Below are positions 1 to 5,736 of a DNA stretch of 8,653 bases, in pieces. Below the pieces are notes generated by a model that worked only from the letters and a program-made list of their open reading frames with translations, was not told the DNA's origin and did not search any database. The DNA lies in the NCBI GenBank assembly GCA_031290295.1, contig JAITNT010000072.1, positions 1 to 8,653 on the forward strand, in the 5' to 3' direction. The stretch comes from Clostridiales bacterium (GTDB lineage: Bacteria; Bacillota; Clostridia; Christensenellales; DUVY01). Position numbers and translations under genes: made by a program. Numbering within the stretch: position 1 is the first letter of the stretch; each line of letters opens with the position of its first letter.

Positions 1-55
1 CGTTTGAGAATTATAAAATCTGTTTTTACAAAGAATATTAAAAACTCCCACACCT

Positions 56-84
56 ATTATATCTTAAATCACAGATTTTTGCAA
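56..84 (-). promoter_or_regulatory. Predicted leftward promoter reading off the left edge
   Basis: On the minus strand, TTGCAA (84-79) is followed after 17 nt by a perfect TATAAT (61-56), with A at -16 and G at -14. The spacer ends in GATTTAAGA, exactly as in the recF promoter at 6808-6836. Transcription would start near 49 and run out of the window. I see no start codon with an open frame before the edge, so the gene served is unknown. A 9-bp inverted repeat, AAAATCTGT at 15-23 and ACAGATTTT at 71-79, brackets the -10 region and could be an operator. No gene lies in 1-283. Confidence 0.5.
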
Positions 85-166
85 ATGTTCGCAGGCGGTG
101 CAAGCGCGGCAACCGTATGAAAAAATATGTTTTCGCCGCTAAATTACAATATTATATTAAAAACAG

Positions 167-195
167 TGGAATATTGCCGCGAATCATGTTATAAT
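167..195 (+). promoter_or_regulatory. Predicted promoter of the GDPD-gtrA unit
   Basis: A perfect extended -10, TGTTATAAT, lies at 187-195. The hexamer 17 nt upstream (TGGAAT, 167-172) is a poor -35, which is normal for extended -10 promoters. Transcription would start near 202, giving a leader of about 80 nt. That leader contains a small hairpin (CCGGC 250-254, loop GACC, GCCGG 259-263) just before the ribosome binding site at 269-272. Confidence 0.55.
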
Positions 196-283
196 TAAAC
201 TGTAGTCGTAAGTTATTGCGCCTTAACGGTTGCGTTGCGGTTACATTATCCGGCGACCGCCGGTTTATGAGGTAATAAAAAAC

Positions 284-1012
284 ATGGATATATATTCTAA
301 ATGGCTTGTGAAACAGTTTATAGCGCACCGCGGACTGCATAACGACGTATTTCCGGAAAACAGCTTGGGCGCTTTTCAAAACGCGATAGACAATAATTAC
401 GCGATTGAGCTTGACGTGCACGAGCTTGACGACGGCACGATGGCGGTCTTTCACGACGATAAGCTTGCCCGTATGACGGGTGTGGACGGCTATATCGGCA
501 ATCTTACCGCCGCCGATCTCAAAGCTATCAGGCTTCTGAACACGGAATACGGCATTCCTACATTCAACGAAACGCTCGATTTTGTTGCGGGACGCACGCC
601 TCTGCTGATAGAAATCAAGAACACAAACAAGGTCGGCGGACTGGAAAAAAAGATTTTAGACGCGCTGAAGGAATATAACGGCGAATACGCCGTACAGTCC
701 TTTAACCCGTATTCGATTGAGTACTTCAAAAATAACGCGCCGCACATACTTCGCGGACAGCTAAGCTGTTTCTTCAGAGGCACAAAGATATCGGCGTTCC
801 GCCGTATCGTCCTGAGGAATATGCTGCTGAACAAATCCACAAAGCCCGATTTCATTTCCTACGACTTCGGCGACCTGCCAAACCGCTTCGTCAAAAAATA
901 TCCCGGCCGCCCCGTGCTCGCATGGACAATCCGGTCGGACTCCGATATGGAACGCGCGCTGCCGTACTGCGATAACATAATATTTGAAGGCTTTATCCCC
1001 AAACGCGGTTGA
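284..1012 (+). CDS. Glycerophosphodiester phosphodiesterase (GDPD family)
   Basis: Probably hydrolyses glycerophosphodiesters, or a related phosphodiester, to glycerol-3-phosphate and an alcohol. The 242-residue protein is a single GDPD TIM barrel. It has the family signatures in order: AHRG near residue 14 (H15, R16), PENS (24-27), IELDV with E42 and D44, FHDD with H57, IEIK with E110, and a late AWT strand. These supply the paired histidines and the metal-binding acids. I see no signal peptide or membrane segment, so it is probably cytosolic. I chose the ATG at 284 because GAGG at 269-272 precedes it and the homology begins only about ten residues in; the upstream in-frame start at 230 adds 18 unfamiliar residues and has no ribosome binding site. 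The gtrA gene follows after 13 nt and probably shares its transcript. The C-terminal IIFEGFIP replaces the more usual IITD-P ending, which suggests a subfamily. The family call is secure; the substrate is unknown. Confidence 0.9.
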   Translation: MDIYSKWLVKQFIAHRGLHNDVFPENSLGAFQNAIDNNYAIELDVHELDDGTMAVFHDDKLARMTGVDGYIGNLTAADLKAIRLLNTEYGIPTFNETLDFVAGRTPLLIEIKNTNKVGGLEKKILDALKEYNGEYAVQSFNPYSIEYFKNNAPHILRGQLSCFFRGTKISAFRRIVLRNMLLNKSTKPDFISYDFGDLPNRFVKKYPGRPVLAWTIRSDSDMERALPYCDNIIFEGFIPKRG

Positions 1013-1025
1013 TAAGCGGGATTAC

Positions 1026-1595
1026 ATGTCTGATTTTTTCTATAGGGTAAAAACCTTTTTCTCGGAAAAGGCGCGCGCTTTCATCAAGTTTTTCCGCGAC
1101 CCCGCGGTAAGACGGGAATATTTGAAATATTTCGCGGTAGGAGCGGCGACTACCGTAATTGATTTCGCGGCTATGGCGGTGATAATATTTGCCGCAAAAC
1201 CCGAAAGCTTCGGCAATAATATCCTCAACGCGGTATTTAACGTACCCAAAGACCCGCCTCTAGCCCCCGCCGCGTTCACGGTAGTCCTCGCAACGGGCGT
1301 CGGCTTTTTGTTGTCCTTTGTTTTTAATTATCTCATGTCGGTGTTTTTTGTATACAAATACGGCGCGATCGGTTGGAGTAAACGCGGCTTCGCCAAATTC
1401 GCAATATTCGCGTTCGCCGCCCTTCTCATCAGTATAGGCGTGGAATACATAGGATACGATTTATTAGGGGTTAACCTGTGGCTGGTAAAAATTTTTATTT
1501 CGATAATGATTTTCCTGTTCAATTACTTCACAAGGAAAAAGTATATTTTTAACATCGAGCTCATTATCGACGAAGAAAAAACCATACGAATGTAG
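1026..1595 (+). CDS. GtrA-family four-helix membrane protein
   Basis: Small integral membrane protein of 189 residues in the GtrA-like family, whose members are thought to help move lipid-linked sugars or to partner cell-surface glycosyltransferases. Four hydrophobic segments are visible, at about residues 34-57, 82-110, 123-144 and 152-168. The first carries the family's typical start (KYFAVGAATTVIDF) and the last ends in the usual FNYFTRKKYIF. About 30 charged residues precede the first helix, and an unusually long loop (58-80) joins helices 1 and 2. I chose the ATG at 1026, 13 nt after the phosphodiesterase stop and behind a weak AGCGGG. A TTG at 984 in the same frame would overlap the upstream gene and has no ribosome binding site. 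The phosphodiesterase partner suggests a role in the envelope, perhaps in teichoic acid or glycolipid metabolism. That role is inference, since no glycosyltransferase lies in the window. Confidence 0.85.
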   Translation: MSDFFYRVKTFFSEKARAFIKFFRDPAVRREYLKYFAVGAATTVIDFAAMAVIIFAAKPESFGNNILNAVFNVPKDPPLAPAAFTVVLATGVGFLLSFVFNYLMSVFFVYKYGAIGWSKRGFAKFAIFAFAALLISIGVEYIGYDLLGVNLWLVKIFISIMIFLFNYFTRKKYIFNIELIIDEEKTIRM

Positions 1596-2036
1596 ACCTG
1601 CGAAAAAAGGCACGGTCTATCCGGGTGCGCACAGCGTTCTCACTACTGCGCGCGGTCATTCCGCTCGCTTGCGCAAGAGAACCGACCAAGTGTGAATCGG
1701 CGCTGCGCTGCGGCTAACGCCTTGCTTGCTAGCCGCGATAGACGCGAATGCGCGCTCGCTCCGCCTGCGGCTGCGTCTCGCTTCTTCGCATTCGGGCGGA
1801 CTTCAACGGCATAGTCTTATCCGGGTTATTACTGCATACCCGCATAGTACGTTTAGAAGCCGCCATTGTCATTGCGAGGAGCGTTAGCGCCGTAGGAATC
1901 CAGTTTAACTCTATCCGCTCTGTCATTCAAGGGCGCGTTAGCGCCGTAGGAATCCGGTTTAATCTTATCCTCTTTTCTTATTCGGGTTACCGCGTGCAGC
2001 CCGTATCAACGACGCTAATTGCCGCTCCGTAATTTA
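1596..2036 (+). other. Non-coding spacer between gtrA and tyrA
   Basis: No convincing gene. Reading frames here are short, low in complexity and have no ribosome binding site. A short stem overlaps the gtrA stop (TAGACC 1593-1598 with GGTCTA 1614-1619) but has no T-tract, so it is a poor terminator. Small palindromes occur at 1625-1632 (GTGCGCAC) and 1668-1677 (CTTGCGCAAG), and 8-bp inverted arms at 1745-1752 and 1787-1794 (CGAATGCG/CGCATTCG). The 1640-1790 part is rich in CGCTCGCT-like words and looks like decayed repeat material. The right half holds the tandem repeat listed separately. Confidence 0.6.
1867..1974 (+). repeat. Two-copy 54-bp tandem repeat, dispersed-repeat-like
   Basis: Copies at 1867-1920 and 1921-1974 match at about 43 of 54 positions. 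They share an identical 21-nt core (1881-1901 and 1935-1955) ending in GCCGTAGGAATCC, and both begin with TGTCATT. The start of the first copy, GTCATTGCGAGGAGCG, followed by an AGCG word and AATCCAG, resembles a short dispersed repeat that I recall from many bacterial genomes (TCATTGCGAGGAGCG to GCAATCC). The duplication is seen directly; the family assignment is from memory. Confidence 0.6.
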
Positions 2037-2065
2037 TTGCTAAAATTTTCGCGTTATGGTAAAAT
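2037..2065 (+). promoter_or_regulatory. Predicted promoter of tyrA, implying a leaderless mRNA
   Basis: TTGCTA at 2037-2042 is followed after 17 nt by TAAAAT at 2060-2065. A TG at 2057-2058 makes an extended -10. Only six bases (TATATT) separate the hexamer from the tyrA ATG at 2072, so transcription should begin at or next to the start codon. No Shine-Dalgarno sequence lies upstream of that ATG. Confidence 0.6.
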
Positions 2066-2071
2066 TATATT

Positions 2072-3169
2072 ATGAAGAAATTTAATTATGCGCCTAGGGA
2101 TATTACTAAGGCGATAAATATCGGCATAGTCGGGATGGGTCAAATCGGAGCCTCGCTTGCGCGCGCGCTGCGTTACGGCAACCCGGATATTAATATAATC
2201 GGCGTCGATAAGGACGAGAGCGTGTTAGAGTACGCGTTCACCGAGGGCATAATACAACTCGGAAACGCCAATATGAAAATTTTGCGCGGGACTACGGTGG
2301 TTTTTGTCGCGGCGCCGCAAGCCGAAACGGCGGCGTTGATAAACGAGGTTTATTCCGTAGTTAAGCACGACGCGGTGATTACGGATACCGCCGGGCTTAA
2401 AGAGCCGATACTGTCCGCTTTGCCCGTGGGCATTCGCTACGTGGGCGGACATCCCTTTGCGGGCAGCGTTGCCGCGGGGATTTTGCAGTCAAAACGGCAT
2501 TTGTTCGAGGGCGCGTATTATGTGCTTACCTCGGACAGGGCAAAGGGCGGCGATACGGCGGAGGTAGCGGAGCTTGTCAGGCACGCGGGCGCGATTCCGG
2601 TAGAAATGACCGCCGCCGCGCACGACGCCGTAATCGGCGGAATTACGCAAACGCCCGCGCTCGCCGCGTTCGCCGTTTATGCGGGTGTCGACGGAGCTTC
2701 GGGCGGCGTCGAAAGGTTCATGGCGGCGGACTTTCTAAAAAAAGCCGCGCTCGGGAGCATTGACGCCGCGTCGTTTGCCAAGGGGCTTACGGACAACGGC
2801 AAATATACCGTCGCCGCGCTCGACGATCTTATATTGCGGCTCGGTCAGGCGCGTAAGCTCATTATCGATTCCGACGCCGACGGGCTGAGGGTATTCATTG
2901 CGGAGGCCGCCGCGCATGTAGGAACGGACGCTGGCGCGGCAAAGCCGAAATTCGGCACCGATTCGCTTACGGTAGACGCGCCGAGCGCGCCGGGCGCGCT
3001 CAACCGGATTACGGGGATACTCGCCAAGCGTAAAATTAATATTAAGACGGTATCTATAGCGCCGGTACGCGAGGGCGCAATAGGCGCGCTCAAATTAGAA
3101 TTTGATTCCGAGGACGATTGCGAGCTTGCGCGCGCGTTGCTGAAAAAGAAAAAAGTAAGGGTTTGCTGA
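2072..3169 (+). CDS. tyrA: TyrA-like prephenate dehydrogenase with C-terminal ACT domain, active site altered
   Basis: The family oxidatively decarboxylates prephenate to 4-hydroxyphenylpyruvate with NAD, in tyrosine synthesis. The 365 residues comprise an N-terminal Rossmann fold (about 16-180), a helical dimerisation domain (180-280) and an ACT domain (about 295-360) expected to bind an aromatic amino acid. GMGQIG (21-26) and the acidic D46 indicate NAD binding, and GGHPFAGS (125-132) supplies the catalytic-type H127. Several other substrate residues are missing by my alignment. The usual D-x-G-S-x-K reads DTAGLK (105-110), the usual SHLPH or SQLPH reads TQTPA (192-196), and the TRIA Arg that binds prephenate (R250 in Aquifex, R294 in E. 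coli) is A226. The fold looks intact and the frame is unbroken, so this may be an enzyme with another substrate or an ACT-containing pseudoenzyme. The start is placed 6 nt after a -10 box with no ribosome binding site. aroA begins one base after the stop, so the two are co-transcribed. Confidence 0.85.
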   Translation: MKKFNYAPRDITKAINIGIVGMGQIGASLARALRYGNPDINIIGVDKDESVLEYAFTEGIIQLGNANMKILRGTTVVFVAAPQAETAALINEVYSVVKHDAVITDTAGLKEPILSALPVGIRYVGGHPFAGSVAAGILQSKRHLFEGAYYVLTSDRAKGGDTAEVAELVRHAGAIPVEMTAAAHDAVIGGITQTPALAAFAVYAGVDGASGGVERFMAADFLKKAALGSIDAASFAKGLTDNGKYTVAALDDLILRLGQARKLIIDSDADGLRVFIAEAAAHVGTDAGAAKPKFGTDSLTVDAPSAPGALNRITGILAKRKINIKTVSIAPVREGAIGALKLEFDSEDDCELARALLKKKKVRVC

Positions 3170-3170
3170 T

Positions 3171-4520
3171 ATGGCGCTGACGACGAACGGCGAAATAATC
3201 AAGACGCCGCCCCGGCAACCGGTCGGGGAGGCTTGCCGTATCAAAAGCCTGCCGCCGCTTACCGGCGTCATAAGGATTCCAGGGGATAAGGCGATTACGC
3301 ACAGGGCGGTGATTTTTTCCTCGATAGCGCAGGGTACGGCGAGAATAACCAACGCGCTTCTCGGGTACGACTGTATGGCGAGCATAGAGTGTATGCGCAG
3401 GCTAGGCGCTAAGATCGATATTAACGGCAACACGCTTACGGTTACCGGTGCGAAAGGACTCAAGAATAATCAGCGGCTTAACGTCGGCGACAGCGGAACG
3501 ACGCTGCGGCTTTTGACGGGGCTTATTGCCGGAGCGGGCGTTTCCGCCGTGCTCGAGGGCGGCGACGGTCTCAAAAACAGACCCATGGAACAGGTCGTCG
3601 AAACCCTGAACGGTATGGGCGCGCGTATTACGTCCGCGGACGGCTTCGCTCCGATTACGGTTAAGGCGTCGCAGATGCGTGGCGCGGAGGTGTATTTACC
3701 CGTTGCGGGCGCACAGCTGAAGGGCGCGCTGATGCTTGCCGCGCTCAACGTAAGGTCGGGTATAACTATCTATGAGGACACTCCGACGCGCGACCATTCC
3801 GAAATAATGTTTGAGGAAATGAGTGCGGACATTACCAGAGGTCCCGGCAGGGTTACAGTCCGTCCGTCCGTCCTCAAATCCTTGAATATGAAAATCCCCG
3901 GCGATTTGTCGGGCGCGGCGTATTTTATGGCGGCGGCGACTATTATTCCCGGCAGTCACGTCGTGCTCCGCAACGTGGGCGTTAACCCCGCGCGTACGGG
4001 CATTATCGATATCATCAATTCCTGCGGCGGACGTATCGACGTGCTTAACGAAAGTATGCACCGAGGCGAGCCCGTGGCGGATATCATGGTTGAGTCCGCG
4101 CCCAAAATAAAGCCGTTCAACATAAGCGGCGCGCTTGCCCCCAGGATTATCGACGAGCTGCCCGTGCTTGCGGTTATGGCGTGCTTTGCGGACGGAGAAA
4201 GCAACATAAGCGGCGCGTCCGAGCTTAGGCATAAGGAAAGCGACCGCATAACCAACACCGTAGCCGCGCTAAAAATGATGGGCGCGCGCATCGAGGAAAC
4301 GGGCGACGGCATGAGAATTTGGGGCGGCGGCGTGCTTAACGGCGGCGCGCGCATCGATCCGCGCGGCGACCATCGCGTCGCTATGACGCTTGCGGTCGCG
4401 GGGGCGGCAAGCCTCGAGGGCGTAGAAATCCTCAATCCCGGAATTGTCGGCAAAAGCTACCCCGACTTTTTTAAGATTTTTTCCGGGGCAAAAGAGGACG
4501 CGGGACGGGACGGCGATTAA
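3171..4520 (+). CDS. aroA: 3-phosphoshikimate 1-carboxyvinyltransferase (EPSP synthase, class II type)
   Basis: Transfers the enolpyruvyl group of PEP to shikimate-3-phosphate, giving EPSP. The 449 residues cover both EPSP synthase domains. Motifs in order are PGDKAITHR (37-45; K40, R45), GDSGTTLR (106-113), RPM (137-139), GAQLKGAL (180-187), TRDHSE (206-211), GDLSGAAYF (244-252), RTGIID (275-280), IDELPV (327-332; D328), LRHKESDRI (352-360; K355, E356, R359), DHR (400-402) and GKSYPDFF (427-434; K428). The GDK and RDHSE forms match the Gram-positive class. Two serines that contact shikimate-3-phosphate in the E. coli enzyme (S23 and S169) align with A41 and G180; GNSGT reads GDSGT, and GDISSAA reads GDLSGAA. 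A 25-residue N-terminal extension precedes the usual beginning, but no later start is available before the homology. AAGG at 3157-3160 serves as a ribosome binding site inside the end of tyrA. Activity is plausible but not certain. Confidence 0.92.
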   Translation: MALTTNGEIIKTPPRQPVGEACRIKSLPPLTGVIRIPGDKAITHRAVIFSSIAQGTARITNALLGYDCMASIECMRRLGAKIDINGNTLTVTGAKGLKNNQRLNVGDSGTTLRLLTGLIAGAGVSAVLEGGDGLKNRPMEQVVETLNGMGARITSADGFAPITVKASQMRGAEVYLPVAGAQLKGALMLAALNVRSGITIYEDTPTRDHSEIMFEEMSADITRGPGRVTVRPSVLKSLNMKIPGDLSGAAYFMAAATIIPGSHVVLRNVGVNPARTGIIDIINSCGGRIDVLNESMHRGEPVADIMVESAPKIKPFNISGALAPRIIDELPVLAVMACFADGESNISGASELRHKESDRITNTVAALKMMGARIEETGDGMRIWGGGVLNGGARIDPRGDHRVAMTLAVAGAASLEGVEILNPGIVGKSYPDFFKIFSGAKEDAGRDGD

Positions 4521-4594
4521 CGGCGTTTTGAAAAAGCTTTAGCGGAAACGCCGGTTATGCTTACCGTAAAAGCTAAAAACTTTTCTCTAAAAGT
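4521..4594 (+). other. Two hairpins in the aroA-aroQ gap
   Basis: Directly after the aroA stop, CGGCGTTT (4521-4528) pairs perfectly with AAACGCCG (4546-4553) around a 17-nt loop. A second hairpin, ACTTTT (4579-4584), loop CTCT, AAAAGT (4589-4594), follows. Neither is followed by a T-tract, so these look more like mRNA processing or pausing structures than a full terminator. Possible -10 elements for a separate aroQ promoter are TATACT (4614-4619) and CATAAT (4632-4637), but neither has a good -35 at the right distance. Confidence 0.35.
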
Positions 4595-4655
4595 CCGTTG
4601 GAATTTTCGGCGGTATACTTAATCGGCATCGCATAATATACGGGAGCGTGAGCTT

Positions 4656-5102
4656 ATGAAAAAGATACTTGTCATCAACGGACCGAACCTGAACATGCTC
4701 GGTAAGCGCGATCCGGCGCACTACGGCACGATAACGTACGCCGAGCTTTGTGCCGAGCTGAAGCGCAGGATTTCCGCGCTCGGCTATGAAGCGGAAATTT
4801 TTCAGTCTAATCATGAGGGTTTTATAATTGACAGAATTCAGTCGGGAGGCTATAATTCTATTGTGATAAACGCTGGCGCGCTCACACATTACAGCTACGC
4901 GCTCCGCGACGCGTTGGAAATTGTCGGCGTACCTAAGCTCGAGGTGCACATGAGCGACGTCGCTAACAGAGACGCGTTCAGGCGCATATCGGTTATTACC
5001 GAGGTTTGCGACGGTGTTTTTACGGGCGGCGGCGCGGACAGTTATTATCAGGCGGTTAACGCGGCGCACGGGCTTATGAAAAAAGAAAAAGAAATCGAAT
5101 AA
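4656..5102 (+). CDS. aroQ: Type II 3-dehydroquinate dehydratase
   Basis: Dehydrates 3-dehydroquinate to 3-dehydroshikimate, the third step of the shikimate pathway. The family forms flavodoxin-like dodecamers in the cytosol. At 148 residues it has normal length. Family blocks are ILVINGPNLNMLGKRDP (4-20) with N12, R18 and the catalytic-type Y23; FQSNHEG (49-55); INAGALTHYS (71-80); and EVHMSDVANRDAFRRIS (96-112) with H98 and R109. Differences from the usual motifs are N-P-G-A read as N-A-G-A and the S-N of EVHLSN read as S-D; the main acid-base residues are present. GGGAG at 4642-4646, 9 nt before the ATG, is the ribosome binding site. It follows aroA after a 135-nt gap with hairpins and precedes the kinase-like gene by 18 nt. 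Of the four aromatic proteins here it is the most conventional. Confidence 0.95.
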   Translation: MKKILVINGPNLNMLGKRDPAHYGTITYAELCAELKRRISALGYEAEIFQSNHEGFIIDRIQSGGYNSIVINAGALTHYSYALRDALEIVGVPKLEVHMSDVANRDAFRRISVITEVCDGVFTGGGADSYYQAVNAAHGLMKKEKEIE

Positions 5103-5120
5103 AGGATTAAGGACGGCTGA

Positions 5121-5663
5121 TTGAAACGGAATCTGATTTTGTACGGTTTGAGCGGTACATATAAAAAAACGGTCGGGAAGCTGCTTGCCGACAGGCTGGG
5201 CATGTTGTATTGCGATACCGATCGACTGATTGAATATACGGTTGATTGTACGATTGCGGAGTACCTCGACCATTATACCGCGGAAGCCTTTTCGCGGTTG
5301 GAACGCAAGGTTATTTTGCAAGCGTCCGAATATGACGATGTGGTTATCGCCGCCAACGCCGCGACGCTGGATAATCCTGAAAACGCGGCTAATCTGTCCA
5401 AAAGCGGCGTAATGATTTGGCTCAAAGCCAAGCCCGAGGTTATAGCCTGCCGTCTTGAGGACGAGGGCGACCGTCCCGGCGCGCCGCGCGGCGACCGCCT
5501 CGCCGAGCTTAAGGAGCTGCTGGCGGCGCGCGAGCCGATCTTCAAAAAAGCCGCGGAAATAACCGTGGACAACACCCTGCTTTCCCCGGAAGAAACGGCG
5601 GTAAAAATCATGAAAGAGCTGCTGAAGTATACGCGGCGGCAAGCCTCCGAGGTTTGCGGGTAA
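5121..5663 (+). CDS. Shikimate-kinase-like protein with degenerate active site
   Basis: The fold and position are those of shikimate kinase, which phosphorylates shikimate with ATP. The protein is 180 residues with an unbroken frame. It starts at TTG 5121, 7 nt after a good AAGGA at 5109-5113. Retained features are CDTDRLIE (31-38, with D32 and D34), the lid-like DRP (117-119) and AREPIF (136-141, with R137). Lost features are striking. The Walker A loop, normally G-x-x-G-S-G-K-S/T, reads GLSGTYKKT (9-17), so the second glycine is Y14 and the following Ser/Thr is K16, although K15 remains. The substrate loop GGGA reads NAAT (79-82). The shikimate-binding Arg of the FR-x-x-E motif is S58. With a tyrosine and an extra lysine in the phosphate loop and no triple glycine, ordinary kinase activity is doubtful. 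It may be a pseudokinase, act on another substrate, or be decaying. I therefore assign no symbol. No other shikimate kinase lies in the window. Confidence 0.85.
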   Translation: MKRNLILYGLSGTYKKTVGKLLADRLGMLYCDTDRLIEYTVDCTIAEYLDHYTAEAFSRLERKVILQASEYDDVVIAANAATLDNPENAANLSKSGVMIWLKAKPEVIACRLEDEGDRPGAPRGDRLAELKELLAAREPIFKKAAEITVDNTLLSPEETAVKIMKELLKYTRRQASEVCG

Positions 5664-5681
5664 ATAGCAATAAAATGGGTC

Positions 5682-5736
5682 GGAAGCATAAACAGCATGC
5701 TCCCCCTTATCACTCCGAGCCGGGCTGTTCCCGGCT
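5682..5736. terminator. Candidate bidirectional stem-loops between converging genes
   Basis: Two hairpins lie where the kinase-like gene and recF meet. GGAAGCAT (5682-5689) pairs with ATGCTCCC (5697-5704) with one mismatch, and AGCCGGG (5718-5724) pairs perfectly with CCCGGCT (5730-5736), the latter inside the recF 3' end. Neither has a proper T-tract on either strand, so termination is inferred mainly from the 46-nt convergent gap. Confidence 0.3.

Noticed and set aside
117..194. 25-codon reading frame beginning ATGAAAAAATATG upstream of the phosphodiesterase gene
   Set aside because: It has no ribosome binding site, and its stop lies inside the predicted -10 hexamer of the next promoter; the AT-rich content explains it.
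230..283. Upstream extension of the phosphodiesterase to an ATG at 230
   Set aside because: The added 18 residues do not resemble the family, and the ribosome binding site at 269-272 serves the ATG at 284.
1748..2032. 94-codon plus-strand frame in the gtrA-tyrA spacer
   Set aside because: It runs through the tandem repeat, so its product repeats itself, and it has no ribosome binding site or recognisable domain.
1596..2036. CRISPR array or riboswitch in the gtrA-tyrA spacer
   Set aside because: There are only two tandem copies with diverged flanks and no spacers, and no recognisable riboswitch or T-box core before tyrA, whose mRNA appears to have no leader.
3696..4453. Long minus-strand frames opposite aroA (and similar ones opposite tyrA and aroQ)
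   Set aside because: They are antisense shadows of high-GC genes with clear family motifs on the plus strand.
4587..5642. 351-codon minus-strand frame opposite aroQ and the kinase-like gene
   Set aside because: It covers two genes with strong plus-strand homology and ribosome binding sites; the antisense product shows no family signature.
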